From: Hyphomicrobiales bacterium
Lineage (GTDB): Bacteria; Pseudomonadota; Alphaproteobacteria; Rhizobiales; Xanthobacteraceae
Assembly (NCBI GenBank): GCA_009377695.1
Contig: WHTP01000030.1
Span: 1 to 47,583, forward strand
Length of the DNA stretch: 47,583 bases
Direction: 5' to 3'
Part shown: positions 10,556 through 18,994 of the stretch, piece by piece
Layout of the letters: the number at the start of each line of letters is the position of its first letter
Numbering within the stretch: position 1 is the first letter of the stretch
Notes under the pieces: generated by a model
The model's database searches: none
What the model saw: only the letters and a program-made list of their open reading frames with translations
What the model was told of the DNA's origin: nothing
Position numbers and translations under genes: made by a program

Positions 10556-11068
10556 ATGAAGGCCGTTGCCAAAACGGTTGAGCCCGCTGAGCGCGAAGCG
10601 CGGTTCGAACATATCCGCCCGCTTTATCTCGAGGCCTTGACGTTGGTGGAGCGTTTGCACCGCCGGTTGCTCGACGTAATCAAGGATGAATTCGATCGTC
10701 GCAGTCGCGCCGATATCAATTCGGTCCAGGCGCTGCTGCTGTACAACATCGGTGACAAGGAATTGACCGCCGGCGAGTTGCGCACGCGCGGTTATTACCT
10801 CGGCTCCAACGTGTCGTACAATCTGAAGAAGCTCGTCGAGATGGGTTTCCTCGATCACCAGCGTTCGCGGATCGACCGCCGGTCGGTGCGCATCAAGCTG
10901 ACCGATAAGGGCCGCGAGATCCGCGATATCGTCGACTCGCTCTATCAGAAGCATGTCCGCACCGTCGAGCAGGTGGGCGGCATCAGTTCCGACGAGTTCT
11001 CGACGCTCAACAAATCGCTGCATCGGCTGGAGCGGTTCTGGACCGACCAGATCCTGTACCGGCTCTAA
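10556..11068 (+). CDS. ldtR: MarR-type winged-helix regulator, LdtR-like
   Basis: This 170-residue cytoplasmic DNA-binding protein has a MarR fold. The winged helix is around residues 65-125 (ELTAGELRTRGYYLGSNVSY, then the wing RSRIDRRSVRIKLTDKG). The long N- and C-terminal helices mediate dimerisation. It resembles LdtR of Hyphomicrobiales, which controls cell-wall L,D-transpeptidase and stress genes. ATG 10556 has AGAGAGG upstream. The 210-base AT-rich leader contains a small palindrome TAAACGTTA at 10526-10534, a conceivable operator. A strong terminator follows. It is flanked on both sides by catabolic genes that look unrelated to its role. Confidence 0.85.
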   Translation: MKAVAKTVEPAEREARFEHIRPLYLEALTLVERLHRRLLDVIKDEFDRRSRADINSVQALLLYNIGDKELTAGELRTRGYYLGSNVSYNLKKLVEMGFLDHQRSRIDRRSVRIKLTDKGREIRDIVDSLYQKHVRTVEQVGGISSDEFSTLNKSLHRLERFWTDQILYRL

Positions 11069-11095
11069 ATTTTTCCGCGTTTACTGGCGGTCCTT

Positions 11096-11125
11096 GCCCC
11101 GGCCAAAAAGGCCGGGGCTTTTTTT
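11096..11125 (+). terminator. Rho-independent terminator after ldtR
   Basis: GCCCCGGCC, a five-A loop and GGCCGGGGC form a perfect 9-bp stem. Seven T follow at 11119-11125. It lies 27 bases past the ldtR stop. Confidence 0.93.
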
Positions 11126-11150
11126 GCGTTTCACGCTATCACGCTATAAT
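11123..11150 (+). promoter_or_regulatory. Predicted sigma-70-type promoter for the catabolic run
   Basis: TATAAT at 11145-11150 is a consensus -10. A weak -35 (TTTGCG, 11123-11128) sits 16 bases upstream, just past the ldtR terminator. It would start transcripts about 30 bases before the TctC-type gene at 11186. Confidence 0.45.
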
Positions 11151-11185
11151 GCCCCGGAGGGACGAACAGGGAGCACCGACCGCCG

Positions 11186-12154
11186 ATGGCGCGCATATCC
11201 GTTTTAATGTTCGCAGCTCTGCTGACCGCGATTGCCGGTACGGCGCACGCGCAGAGCGATTATCCGTCGCGGCCGGTCAAGCTCGTGGTGCCGTTCGCGG
11301 CCGGCGGGCCGACCGATGTCGTGGCCCGCATTCTCGGCGAGATGCTCACGGCGCGCTGGGGCGGACAGTCGATCGTGATCGAGAACCGGCCGGGCGCGGG
11401 AACGATCGTTGCGACTGCAGCGGTCGCAAACGCGCCAAGCGACGGCTACACGTTCCTGGTCGCTACCAATTCGCTGCTCATCAATCCGGCGATCGGCCAG
11501 AAGCTGCCGTATGACACGCTCAAGGACCTTGCTGCCGTCTCGATGATCGCAACGCAGCCGGTCGCGCTGGTCGCGAACAAGGACTTCCCCGCGAACACGA
11601 TCCCGGAGCTGGTCGCGCTCGCCAAGAAGAGCGCCGAGCCGCTGAACTTCACCTCGCCTGGACCGCGTGGCGTCGGACATCTCGCCGGCGAGATGTTGCA
11701 ACAGCGCGCCGGCATCAAGATGCTGCACATCAACTATAATGGCAGCGCGCCTGCGTTGGTCGACCTCATTGCCGGCCGCGTACCGATCATGTTCGACATT
11801 TGGCATTCGGCGAAGCGTTACGTCGATACCGGTCAACTCAAATTGATTGCAGGCGCAGGCGACCAGCGGCTCAGTGATGCGCCGAAGGTCCAAACGATCG
11901 CGGAAACCTATCCGGGCTTTGCAGTAATGGCCGTCAATGCGCTGTATGGACGGTCAGGCATTCCCGCGCCGGCGCTCGCGAAGGCAGCGACCGACGTTCG
12001 TGCCGTTGTCGAATCCGCGGAGTTCCGGGAGAAGACAAAGCACCTGGGCATACATACATGGGGAACGACGCCGCAGGAGCTCGACGCCTGGACGCGTAAG
12101 GAAATCGCTAACTGGGCGAAGGTCGCCAAGGCGGCCAACATCAAGGTAGACTAG
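11186..12154 (+). CDS. Periplasmic binding protein, TctC/Bug family (classical type)
   Basis: This 322-residue protein has a signal peptide (MARISVLMFAALLTAIAG ... AHAQ). It carries Bug-family landmarks: YPSRPVKLVVPFAAGGPTD, IENRPGAGTIVA, the DGYTFL loop and PYDTLKDLAAVS. These proteins capture small carboxylated solutes in the periplasm and deliver them to TctAB permeases; no such permease is nearby. It heads a run with the CmcJ/NvfI-like gene 37 bases downstream and amidohydrolases further on, so the ligand may be the substrate of those enzymes. RBS ACAGGGAG lies before ATG 11186. Confidence 0.9.
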   Translation: MARISVLMFAALLTAIAGTAHAQSDYPSRPVKLVVPFAAGGPTDVVARILGEMLTARWGGQSIVIENRPGAGTIVATAAVANAPSDGYTFLVATNSLLINPAIGQKLPYDTLKDLAAVSMIATQPVALVANKDFPANTIPELVALAKKSAEPLNFTSPGPRGVGHLAGEMLQQRAGIKMLHINYNGSAPALVDLIAGRVPIMFDIWHSAKRYVDTGQLKLIAGAGDQRLSDAPKVQTIAETYPGFAVMAVNALYGRSGIPAPALAKAATDVRAVVESAEFREKTKHLGIHTWGTTPQELDAWTRKEIANWAKVAKAANIKVD

Positions 12155-12191
12155 CTTTTACAGGCCAGGCCTTCCGCAGAAGGAGATTACC

Positions 12192-13025
12192 ATGAGCGCG
12201 ATCGCCGAAGTAGAAACCGTCCCGGACGTCGTCGAAGCAACGGTCAATTACGTTGAGAACAACGGCGAGAAGCTTTTCACCTATACCGGCGCGCCAGGCT
12301 CGAACGACAAGCGCAGTGGCGGCACCTACGACCCGCGCAAGGTGAAGATACATAACGGCCGCCTCGAGGCCGACCGTTTCGTGCTCGATCGCGACGGTTT
12401 CCGCTTCGTCGGTCACCCCACCAAGATGCGCGATTTCTACGACGAGGATGAAATCCGCAACGTTTATTACCCGGAGATGGTCGAGCTGATCAAAGCCGAG
12501 AGCGGTGCCAAGCGCGTGGTGGTGTTCGACCATACGCTGCGCACGGCCGATGACGAAATGCGTGAGGCCAAGAAAATCCGCGAGGTCGTGCGCCGGGCGC
12601 ACAACGACTACACCGAATGGTCCGGCCCGCAGCGCGTTCGCGACATTCTCCCTGACGAGGCCGAGGACCTGCTCACGCGTCGCTTCGCCATCGTGCAGGT
12701 GTGGCGTCCGATCCGCCATCCGGTCGAGACCTTCCCGCTTGCGATCTGCGACGCCCGCAGCGTTGCGTTCGAGGACCTCATCATCTCCGAGCGCATCTAT
12801 CAGAACCGCAAAGGGCAGACCTACGCCTGCACCTACAATCCCAGGCACCACTGGTACTGGTTCCCGCGCATGCGGCGCGAGGAGGCGCTGGTGTTCAAGG
12901 TCTATGACTCTCAGAAGGACGGAGTAGCGCGCTGGACCGCGCATACGGCATTCGAGGATCCGACCACGCCGCCGAACGCGCGTCCGCGCGAGAGCATTGA
13001 GATCAGGACGCTGGCGTTTTTCTGA
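12192..13025 (+). CDS. CmcJ/NvfI-family oxygenase-like protein
   Basis: The 277-residue protein resembles the CmcJ/NvfI/AsaB group, which includes non-haem Fe(II)/2-oxoglutarate enzymes and the CmcJ partner of cephamycin methoxylation. Features include VVVFDHTLR near residue 110, AHNDYTEWSG near 137 (a histidine-x-aspartate pair suited to iron binding), VQVWRPIRHPV near 173, CTYNPRHHWYW near 213 and a closing WTAHTAFEDP. Length is typical. No signal peptide, so it is cytoplasmic. RBS AAGGAG lies upstream of ATG 12192. It is likely co-transcribed with the TctC-type gene before it. Substrate is unknown. Confidence 0.82.
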   Translation: MSAIAEVETVPDVVEATVNYVENNGEKLFTYTGAPGSNDKRSGGTYDPRKVKIHNGRLEADRFVLDRDGFRFVGHPTKMRDFYDEDEIRNVYYPEMVELIKAESGAKRVVVFDHTLRTADDEMREAKKIREVVRRAHNDYTEWSGPQRVRDILPDEAEDLLTRRFAIVQVWRPIRHPVETFPLAICDARSVAFEDLIISERIYQNRKGQTYACTYNPRHHWYWFPRMRREEALVFKVYDSQKDGVARWTAHTAFEDPTTPPNARPRESIEIRTLAFF

Positions 13026-13030
13026 ACGAA

Positions 13031-13131
13031 GTCTCGTGTCCCGGGCGCAGCGCAGTATGACCCGGGACCACGGTTTCTTTTTGCATTTAAAGCAATCGGG
13101 GCCCCGGATCTGCGGTGCACCATTCGCGCCA
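13031..13131. repeat. Intergenic GTCCCGGG-type hairpin repeat
   Basis: The gap holds GTGTCCCGGGCGCAG, ACCCGGGACCA and then GGGGCCCCGGATCTGCGG. This is a decayed copy of a GTCCCGG-rich palindromic family seen widely between genes of Bradyrhizobium relatives. A partial copy is at 36471. It carries no gene. Confidence 0.6.
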
Positions 13132-13230
13132 CGGGTGACGATGAACATGGGTGACGATGAAGACGTATGTTAGGTTCGTAAGGGGCGCTCACGCGGCACC
13201 GCGGCCGGGGCACGCAAATATGGAATACCC

Positions 13231-14295
13231 ATGAGAAGTGAGAGCTCCGCCATCGACTGTGATGTTCACCCAACCGTGCCCAATCTCAAGGCGCTGCTAC
13301 CGCATTTCGACGAATACTGGCGCAACTCGATCGCCGAGCGCGGCATCCCCGGCTTCGAGGCCAATACCTATCCGCCGCGCGCGCCGATCTCGGTACGACA
13401 GGACTGGCAGGGCGCGAACGGCAGCGCCGCCACCGATGTTGGCCAACTCGCTAGTCAGGTGCTTGACCGGCTCGGTGCCCGCCACGCAATCCTGAATTGC
13501 CTCTACGGCGCGCACCTTCCTTACAGCGAGGACATGGGCGTCGCCGTCGCGCGCGCAGTGAACACCTACATCGCCAAGGAATGGCTCGATCGCGATGCGC
13601 GCCTGCGTGCCTCGATCGTGGTGCCGACCCAGAACATCGAATACGCGGTCGACGAGGTCGAGCGGGTCGCGGCCGACCAGCGCTTCGTGCAGATTCAGCT
13701 CGTCAGCAACCAGGAATCGCCCCTCGGACGCCGGCACTGGTGGCCGCTGTTTGCCGCCGCGGAGAAGCACGACCTGCCGATCGGCATCCATCCGGGCTCG
13801 ACCTACCGGCAGTCGATGACCTCGCTCGGCTGGCCGAGCTACTACGTCGAGGACTACGTGTCCTACGCGCAGGCCTTCCAGTCGCAGCTCGGCAGCCTGA
13901 TTTGCGAGGGTGCCTTCGCCAAGTTCCCCAAGCTCAAGATCGTGCTCTTGGAATCCGGTGTCACCTGGCTGCCCGGCTTTCTGTGGCGGCTGTCGAAATT
14001 CTGGCGCGGCGTGCGCTCGGAGGTGCCCTGGGTCGACCGGTCGCCGACCGAGATCGTCCGCCACCATGTCCGGCTGACGATCCAGCCGTTCGATGCTCCG
14101 GACGATCCTGCCATTACGGAACAGATGATCGATCACCTCGATTGTGACGACATACTGCTCTACGCATCGGATTTCCCGCACTGGCAATTCGATGGCGATG
14201 ACGCCTTGCCGCGTGGCTTGCCCGACTCGCTCAAGCAGAAGATTCTGGTCGACAACCCGCTCGCGACCTATCCGCGGCTGAGGGTGGATCATTAA
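13231..14295 (+). CDS. Amidohydrolase-2 family metal-dependent hydrolase
   Basis: This 354-residue TIM-barrel protein starts with the metal motif IDCDVHPTVP. A second ligand site is GIHPGST near residue 189, then LLESGVTWLPGFLWRL near 240 and the catalytic ASDFPHWQFDG near 312. The D-x-D-x-H-P start defines the same subgroup as the protein at 15855. The group includes hydrolases and decarboxylases of cyclic or aromatic acids; the reaction cannot be named. It is cytoplasmic. ATG 13231 has only a weak ribosome site. Neighbours are a CmcJ/NvfI-like oxygenase upstream and, past a repeat element, a P450 downstream, which suggests joint breakdown of one compound. Confidence 0.85.
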   Translation: MRSESSAIDCDVHPTVPNLKALLPHFDEYWRNSIAERGIPGFEANTYPPRAPISVRQDWQGANGSAATDVGQLASQVLDRLGARHAILNCLYGAHLPYSEDMGVAVARAVNTYIAKEWLDRDARLRASIVVPTQNIEYAVDEVERVAADQRFVQIQLVSNQESPLGRRHWWPLFAAAEKHDLPIGIHPGSTYRQSMTSLGWPSYYVEDYVSYAQAFQSQLGSLICEGAFAKFPKLKIVLLESGVTWLPGFLWRLSKFWRGVRSEVPWVDRSPTEIVRHHVRLTIQPFDAPDDPAITEQMIDHLDCDDILLYASDFPHWQFDGDDALPRGLPDSLKQKILVDNPLATYPRLRVDH

Positions 14296-14381
14296 CAAAG
14301 ATTCAAGGTGATTCAGTTCGTGCGCATGCCTGATCTGATGGCCGCGCACGCTGCCATCGCGCGGCCATCTTCTAGGATTGC

Positions 14382-14547
14382 CTAGTGTGGCGGTTCAGAA
14401 GTCCGCATCATTCTTGCGGCGAGTCCGACATGCGGACTTCTGAACCTAAGCCACACTAGAATCAATGAGTTGCTAGTGTCCTTCGATTCCGAAGTTCGTA
14501 TAAGAGGTCGCTGCGAAATGGAACGAACTTCGGAATCGGGACACTAG
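14382..14547. repeat. Composite palindromic element, intact copy (B-A)
   Basis: B is at 14382-14459 and A at 14473-14547, separated by AATCAATGAGTTG (14460-14472). This is the exact reverse orientation of the copies at 110, 16955 and 37042. Both hairpins run CTAGTG to CACTAG. It fills most of the 288-base gap between the amidohydrolase and P450 genes, so a P450 promoter must lie within or very close to it. Confidence 0.93.
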
Positions 14548-14583
14548 CGCCCCTGAACGGTCAGCCATCACAACGGGCGAGCC

Positions 14584-15789
14584 ATGACGGTGCAATTCGA
14601 TTTCACCAGCCAGGACTATCTCCGCAATCCCGCCGCTGGGATTGAACGGCTCAGAGCGTCCGGGCCAGTCGTGGAGGTGCGCTTTCCGGTCATCATCGGG
14701 AAGACCTGGATCACGACCACGCAAGAGGCCGCCGACCTGATGTTGAAGGACAGTGAGACCTTCACGCTTCGCAAGGATGGTCAGGTTGCCGGAATGCGTT
14801 GGTGGATGCCGGGCATCATTCGCACGCTCGCCGATAACATGCTGACGAACGATGAGCCCGACCACACAAGGCTGCGCAGCATTGTCGACGAGGCCTTTCG
14901 CCGGCGGGCGATTCTCGACATGGAACCGCATATCCTTGCGATCGCGGAAGCGCTCGCCAATGACCTATTTGCGGACGGTACTCCTGCCGACCTCGTTGCC
15001 CGTTACGCACGGACGTTGCCGCTCTCCGTGATTTGCGAGCTGCTCGGCTTGCCGGCCTCCGACCGGCCGAGATTCATGGCCTGGGCCGGAAGCATGACCG
15101 GCGTCAGGAGCACGATTGGCGTCGTGTGGCGGATGATCTGGGGGGTGTCCGCAATCAAGCGGTATCTGGAAGCACACTTGGACAAGGCTCGCGAGACCGG
15201 CGGCGAAGGTCTGATCGCTGAACTCATCCGAGTGGAAAAGGATGGCTCGCGGCTCAGCCGCGACGAGATGGTATCGATGGTGTTGCTGCTTCTGTTTGCC
15301 GGGCACGAGACCACCACGCATCTCATCAGCGGGTCGGTGTTCGAGCTCTTGAAAAGCCGCGAGCTACGCGACTGGTTGGAGGAGGACTGGAAACGCGCCG
15401 ATCTGGCGGTCGAGGAATTCCTGCGCTTCGTCTCGCCGGCGCAGTTCACTAAACCGCGTTTCGTGCGAAAGGACACAGAGCTTTGCGGGGTGCGGCTGAA
15501 GCAAGGCGACAAGATCATGGCGATGCTGGGCGCGGCCAACCTGGATCCGGCTGCCAACGACCATCCCGAAAAGCTCGAACTCACAAGGCGGCCAAACCGC
15601 CACATCGCCTTTGGTACCGGCATCCATTTCTGCCTCGGCCACCAGCTCGCGCGTATCGAGGGTCGATGCGCGCTCAAGGCCCTGTTCACGCGCTGGCCCA
15701 AGCTTGAATTGGCGGTCGACTCCTCGCAGGTCCGGTGGCGGCGACAGCCGGGAATGAGGGCTATCGAAAAACTGCCGGTCGTGGGCTAA
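14584..15789 (+). CDS. Cytochrome P450
   Basis: A soluble bacterial P450 of 401 residues. The I-helix oxygen-binding motif AGHETTTH has its glycine at residue 240. The K-helix glutamate-arginine pair is EEFLRF. The haem-ligand loop FGTGIHFCLGHQLAR has the proximal cysteine at residue 350. It hydroxylates or dealkylates an organic substrate, taking electrons from a ferredoxin and reductase. A Rieske-type ferredoxin gene lies 1.4 kb downstream, but P450 partners are usually other ferredoxin types, so pairing is uncertain. ATG 14584 has a weak ribosome site. An amidohydrolase gene follows after 65 bases in the same direction. Confidence 0.93.
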   Translation: MTVQFDFTSQDYLRNPAAGIERLRASGPVVEVRFPVIIGKTWITTTQEAADLMLKDSETFTLRKDGQVAGMRWWMPGIIRTLADNMLTNDEPDHTRLRSIVDEAFRRRAILDMEPHILAIAEALANDLFADGTPADLVARYARTLPLSVICELLGLPASDRPRFMAWAGSMTGVRSTIGVVWRMIWGVSAIKRYLEAHLDKARETGGEGLIAELIRVEKDGSRLSRDEMVSMVLLLLFAGHETTTHLISGSVFELLKSRELRDWLEEDWKRADLAVEEFLRFVSPAQFTKPRFVRKDTELCGVRLKQGDKIMAMLGAANLDPAANDHPEKLELTRRPNRHIAFGTGIHFCLGHQLARIEGRCALKALFTRWPKLELAVDSSQVRWRRQPGMRAIEKLPVVG

Positions 15790-15854
15790 ACTGGCGACGA
15801 CAACCGGCGGGAATCGAAGAGCTAAGAAGAGCGCCGGTTGACGGAGGACCCCTG

Positions 15855-16958
15855 ATGAACATCGAACTGCGACAAGACGACGTCCGGTCGAACACCCGGC
15901 TCAAGATCGTCGACGTCGACATCCATCCCAAGAGCTCGGTCGAGGACCTCAAGCCCTATTTGAGCAAGCGCTGGTGGGATCACTTGGTGACCTATGGAGC
16001 GCGCCAGCGGCAGGGCTATCTCAAGGGCTTTCCCTATCCCAAGATGCAGCCGATGGCCTCGCGCCGCGATAGCTGGCCGCCCGACGGCGGGCTGCCGGCG
16101 AGCAATCTCGGCTTCATGAAGCAGCAGTTCCTTGACGCCTATCCGATCGAATACGCGATCATGAATCCGCTGTCGCCGACCGGGCAGGGCGACCAGAATT
16201 CCGAATTCTCCGCCGCCATGGCCTATGCGGCGAACGAGTTCCAGCTCGAGGGCTGGCACAAGCAGGATCAGCGGCTCTTGGCGTCGGTCGTCGTGCCGTT
16301 CGAGGATGGCGATGCCACCCGCGTCGAGGTCAAGCGCCGCGCCGTCGACAAGCGTTTTGCGCACGTGCTGCTGAAGACCCGCACCAACGATCTGCTCGGC
16401 AAGAAGCAATATTGGCCGGTCTACGAGGCCGCAATCGAAGCAGGACTTCCGATCGGCATCCATGTGTTCGGAACCAGCGGGCGGCCTGCGAGCAATACCG
16501 GCTGGCCGTCGTTCTACATCGAGGACATGACCGAGCATGCGTCATGCTGCCAGGCGCAGGTCGCGAGCCTCGTGCTCGAAGGTGTGTTCGAGCGCTATCC
16601 GGAGCTGAAGATCGTCATGATCGAGGCCGGCTTCGGCTGGATGCCCTCGCTCGGCTGGCGCATGGACAAGAACTGGAAGAAGCTCAAGGACGAGGTCCCC
16701 CACCTCAAGAAGGCGCCGTCGGAATATATGCGCGAGCACATCTGGGTCTCGACCCAGCCGATGGAGGAGACCGACGCGCCGCAGCAGCTCATCGACACCA
16801 TGACATGGATCGGTTGGGACAAGATCATGTTTTCGTCGGACTATCCGCACTGGGATTTTGACGATCCGTTCCGGGCCCTGCCGCCGTCGCTCGACGAGAA
16901 GACGCGCAACATGATTTTCTGCGAGAATGCGCGGTCGCTCTACAAGCTCGACGTCTAG
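15855..16958 (+). CDS. Amidohydrolase-2 family metal-dependent hydrolase
   Basis: This 367-residue paralogue of the protein at 13231 shares the start motif VDVDIHPKSS, GIHVFGTSG near residue 200, MIEAGFGWMPSLGWRMDKNW near 258 and FSSDYPHWDFDDP near 325. It is predicted to be a cytoplasmic TIM-barrel hydrolase or decarboxylase. I chose ATG 15855 because GGAGG sits 7 bases upstream; the frame is open further upstream over the P450 3' end but looks non-coding there. The stop codon TAG (16956-16958) is the first TAG of a palindromic element. It is probably in one transcript with the P450. Confidence 0.87.
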   Translation: MNIELRQDDVRSNTRLKIVDVDIHPKSSVEDLKPYLSKRWWDHLVTYGARQRQGYLKGFPYPKMQPMASRRDSWPPDGGLPASNLGFMKQQFLDAYPIEYAIMNPLSPTGQGDQNSEFSAAMAYAANEFQLEGWHKQDQRLLASVVVPFEDGDATRVEVKRRAVDKRFAHVLLKTRTNDLLGKKQYWPVYEAAIEAGLPIGIHVFGTSGRPASNTGWPSFYIEDMTEHASCCQAQVASLVLEGVFERYPELKIVMIEAGFGWMPSLGWRMDKNWKKLKDEVPHLKKAPSEYMREHIWVSTQPMEETDAPQQLIDTMTWIGWDKIMFSSDYPHWDFDDPFRALPPSLDEKTRNMIFCENARSLYKLDV

Positions 16959-17122
16959 TGTCCCGATTCCGAAGTTCGTTCCATTCGCAGCGGCCTTTTA
17001 TACGAACTTCGGAATCGAAGGACACTAGCAACTTATTGATTCTAGTGTGGCTTTGGTTCAGAAGTCCGCATGTTGGACTCGCCGCAAGAATGATGCGGAC
17101 TTCTGAACCAAAGCCACACTAG
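16955..17122. repeat. Composite palindromic element, intact copy (A-B)
   Basis: A is at 16955-17028 and B at 17042-17122, with spacer CAACTTATTGATT. The B arm is a perfect 30-base inverted repeat around a 21-base loop. The left CTAG overlaps and supplies the upstream gene's stop codon. Confidence 0.95.
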
Positions 17123-17137
17123 AGGCTCTTTGGCTTT

Positions 17138-17184
17138 AGCATGATCTTGTCCGAAAACCGGTTCCCACTTTTCGGGATCATGCT
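17138..17184. repeat. RIME-like palindrome
   Basis: AGCATGATC and GATCATGCT bracket a core of GTCCGAAAACCGGTTCCCAC and a CGGG segment, forming an imperfect hairpin. The sequence matches, from memory, a palindromic intergenic family widespread in Rhizobiales (RIME/RPE type). It ends 3 bases before the start codon of the Rieske gene. Confidence 0.75.
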
Positions 17185-17187
17185 CTA

Positions 17188-17601
17188 ATGGCCAGCCACG
17201 TCGTCGCCGCTGTCGATGAGATTCCGCCGGGCCAGCGCAAGCTGGTCGAAGTGAACGGCCGCAACATCGTCGTGTTCAATCTCGACGGCGATTTCTTCGC
17301 GCTCAATAATCGCTGCCCGCATCGTGGCGGCAGTCTCGCGCACGGCATCCAGACTGCGCTGGTGGAATCAAAGGTCCCGGGCGAATACCTTTGTTCGCGA
17401 CTTGGCGAGATGGTGAAATGCCCCTGGCACGGCTGGGAGTTCGATATCCGTACCGGGAAATCCTGGTGCGACCCGACGCGGCTGCGGGTGCGGCAATACA
17501 CGGTCACCGTCAAAGAGGGCCGCGAGCTGGTCGAAGGGCCATACAAAGCCGAGTCGTTTCCGGTCCGCGTCGAAAACAATTACGTCGTCGTCGAGGCCTA
17601 A
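17188..17601 (+). CDS. Rieske-type [2Fe-2S] ferredoxin
   Basis: This 137-residue soluble protein is a single Rieske domain. The first cluster box CPHRGG has ligands C43 and H45; the second box CPWHGWEFD has ligands C78 and H81. An extra stretch between the boxes (ESKVPGEYLCSRLGEMVK) is longer than in the shortest family members. It would carry electrons to a dioxygenase or monooxygenase. Candidates nearby are the P450 (14584) and, less likely, the 2-oxoglutarate enzymes, which need no ferredoxin. ATG 17188 has no proper Shine-Dalgarno site, because a RIME-like hairpin sits directly before it. Confidence 0.9.
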   Translation: MASHVVAAVDEIPPGQRKLVEVNGRNIVVFNLDGDFFALNNRCPHRGGSLAHGIQTALVESKVPGEYLCSRLGEMVKCPWHGWEFDIRTGKSWCDPTRLRVRQYTVTVKEGRELVEGPYKAESFPVRVENNYVVVEA

Positions 17602-17612
17602 CCTCGACGACG
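17586..17612 (+). terminator. Perfect hairpin across the Rieske stop codon
   Basis: CGTCGTCGAGG, loop CCTAA and CCTCGACGACG form an 11-bp stem with the TAA stop in the loop. There is no T-run. It may stall or protect the transcript 3' end. Confidence 0.45.
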
Positions 17613-17623
17613 GCTGCTGCGGT

Positions 17624-17701
17624 TGTCATCGCCGGGCTTGTGCCGGCGATCCATCTTCTTGCGAAACGGGATGAGTGGGCGGGTCAAGCCTGCGCATAAC
17701 G
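17624..17701. repeat. Intergenic repeat that can be read as 'VIAGLVPAIH'
   Basis: GTCATCGCCGGGCTTGTGCCGGCGAT starts a decayed copy of an intergenic repeat family common in Bradyrhizobium relatives, which conceptually translates to VIAGLVPAIH. The right arm (GGTCAAGCCTGCGCATAAC) is diverged. It lies between the Rieske gene and a short ORF and artificially lengthens the latter's frame. Confidence 0.7.
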
Positions 17702-17793
17702 TCGAAATTGCCGGTCAACCATTTGGGCTCCGCTTAAATCCGGAAGACTGTGTGCCGGCAATCTGCGCCGTAAACAAACACGATGTTGTAACG

Positions 17794-17988
17794 ATGAACG
17801 GGATAGGATCGAGCGGCGACGACGTCTATTTCGAATTCGTGGCCATCGGCCGCAATGTGAAAGTCTCCGCGATCGATGCGGCGACCGGCACCGAGGTCAG
17901 CATCATGGGGCCGGCGACCGCATCACAGCCCGACCTCCAGCGGCTGGCGCTGCAGAAGCTCATGGCGCGCTTAAAGGCGAATGGCTGA
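17794..17988 (+). CDS. Short conserved-looking hypothetical protein
   Basis: A 64-residue cytoplasmic protein. It has a beta-rich first half (DDVYFEFVAIGRNVKVSAID) and a closing amphipathic helix (LQRLALQKLMARLKANG). The frame is open from 17623, but that upstream part is repeat-derived, so I place the start at ATG 17794. The ribosome site is unclear. It resembles small unnamed proteins of Bradyrhizobium relatives. It sits between the Rieske and TauD-type genes. Function is unknown. Confidence 0.6.
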   Translation: MNGIGSSGDDVYFEFVAIGRNVKVSAIDAATGTEVSIMGPATASQPDLQRLALQKLMARLKANG

Positions 17989-18077
17989 GCCGTATTCCCG
18001 TTCCAGCGATTCCGCACTAACATGCGCTCAAGGATTCAAGAAACCGCCAAGAACCGTCAACAACAAAGGAAACGCCC

Positions 18078-18947
18078 ATGCAAGACGTCCTCGATATCCA
18101 GGTCGTGCCGCTCTCGCCCGCGTGCGGCGCCGAAATCAGGGGCGTCGATCTCACCAAGCCCTTGTCGCGAGAAACGGTCGAGGCGATCAGAGACGCCTGG
18201 GACAAGCATCTTGTCTTGGTGTTCCGCGGCCAGAACGTCACGCAGGAGCAGCAGCTCACATTCGCGTCCTATTTCGGCGACCTCGGCTCACGCAAGAAGG
18301 CGCCCGAGCCGCTTCGCGCTCGCGCGGAGGGCGCGCAGCAGGATCACGAGAAGGTGCTGCTGGTCAGCAATATCAAGGAAAACGGCGTGCCGATCGGCGC
18401 CTTCGGTGAGGGCGAGTTCTGGTTCCACATCGATTCCGGCTACTCGGCGACGCCATACCGCTACACGTTCCTCTATGCGCTCGAACTGCCGTCGACCGGC
18501 GGCAACACCATGTTTTCGAACATGTACAAGGCCTATGACGCGGTGCCGGAGGCGCTCAAGCGGAAGCTCACGGGCAAGCGCGCTCTGCACATCCACGAAT
18601 ACAATCGCGCCCGGCAGGCCGACGCCTCAGGCGATATCAGCAATATTCCTCACTACTATCATCCGGTGTTCGTCACCCATCCCGGTACCGGCAACAAGAC
18701 GCTGTTCGTCGATCGTCTGATGACCACCGCGCTCGAAGGTTTTGATCCGGCGGAAGGCGCCGCGATCCTCGATCAGCTCTACGATATCGGCGAGCGGCGC
18801 GAATTCATCTACGAGCATGTCTGGCAGCACGGCGATTTTCTGATGTGGGACAACCGCTGCACCATCCACGCCCGCACCGATTTCCCGAAAGAGCAGCGCA
18901 GGCTGCTGCGCCGCTGCACGGTCGAAGGCGACCTGCTGCGCGAGTAG
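18078..18947 (+). CDS. TauD/TfdA-family 2-oxoglutarate dioxygenase
   Basis: This 289-residue non-haem iron enzyme couples 2-oxoglutarate decarboxylation to hydroxylation of a small acid (taurine, aryloxyacetates and others in characterised members). The iron triad is visible: H117 and D119 in FWFHIDSGY and H264 in CTIHARTDF, with an arginine in the following RRLLRR positioned to bind 2-oxoglutarate. The N-terminal GAEIRGVDLTKPLS is typical. ATG 18078 follows AAGGAAACG. A metal-binding cupin gene follows after 47 bases in the same direction. The protein is cytoplasmic; the substrate is unknown, though location in a catabolic run suggests an imported organic acid. Confidence 0.9.
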   Translation: MQDVLDIQVVPLSPACGAEIRGVDLTKPLSRETVEAIRDAWDKHLVLVFRGQNVTQEQQLTFASYFGDLGSRKKAPEPLRARAEGAQQDHEKVLLVSNIKENGVPIGAFGEGEFWFHIDSGYSATPYRYTFLYALELPSTGGNTMFSNMYKAYDAVPEALKRKLTGKRALHIHEYNRARQADASGDISNIPHYYHPVFVTHPGTGNKTLFVDRLMTTALEGFDPAEGAAILDQLYDIGERREFIYEHVWQHGDFLMWDNRCTIHARTDFPKEQRRLLRRCTVEGDLLRE

Positions 18948-18994
18948 GTCGCCGGGGGTATGTTCGCGGCAAAATCGACGTGTGAGGAAACGAT

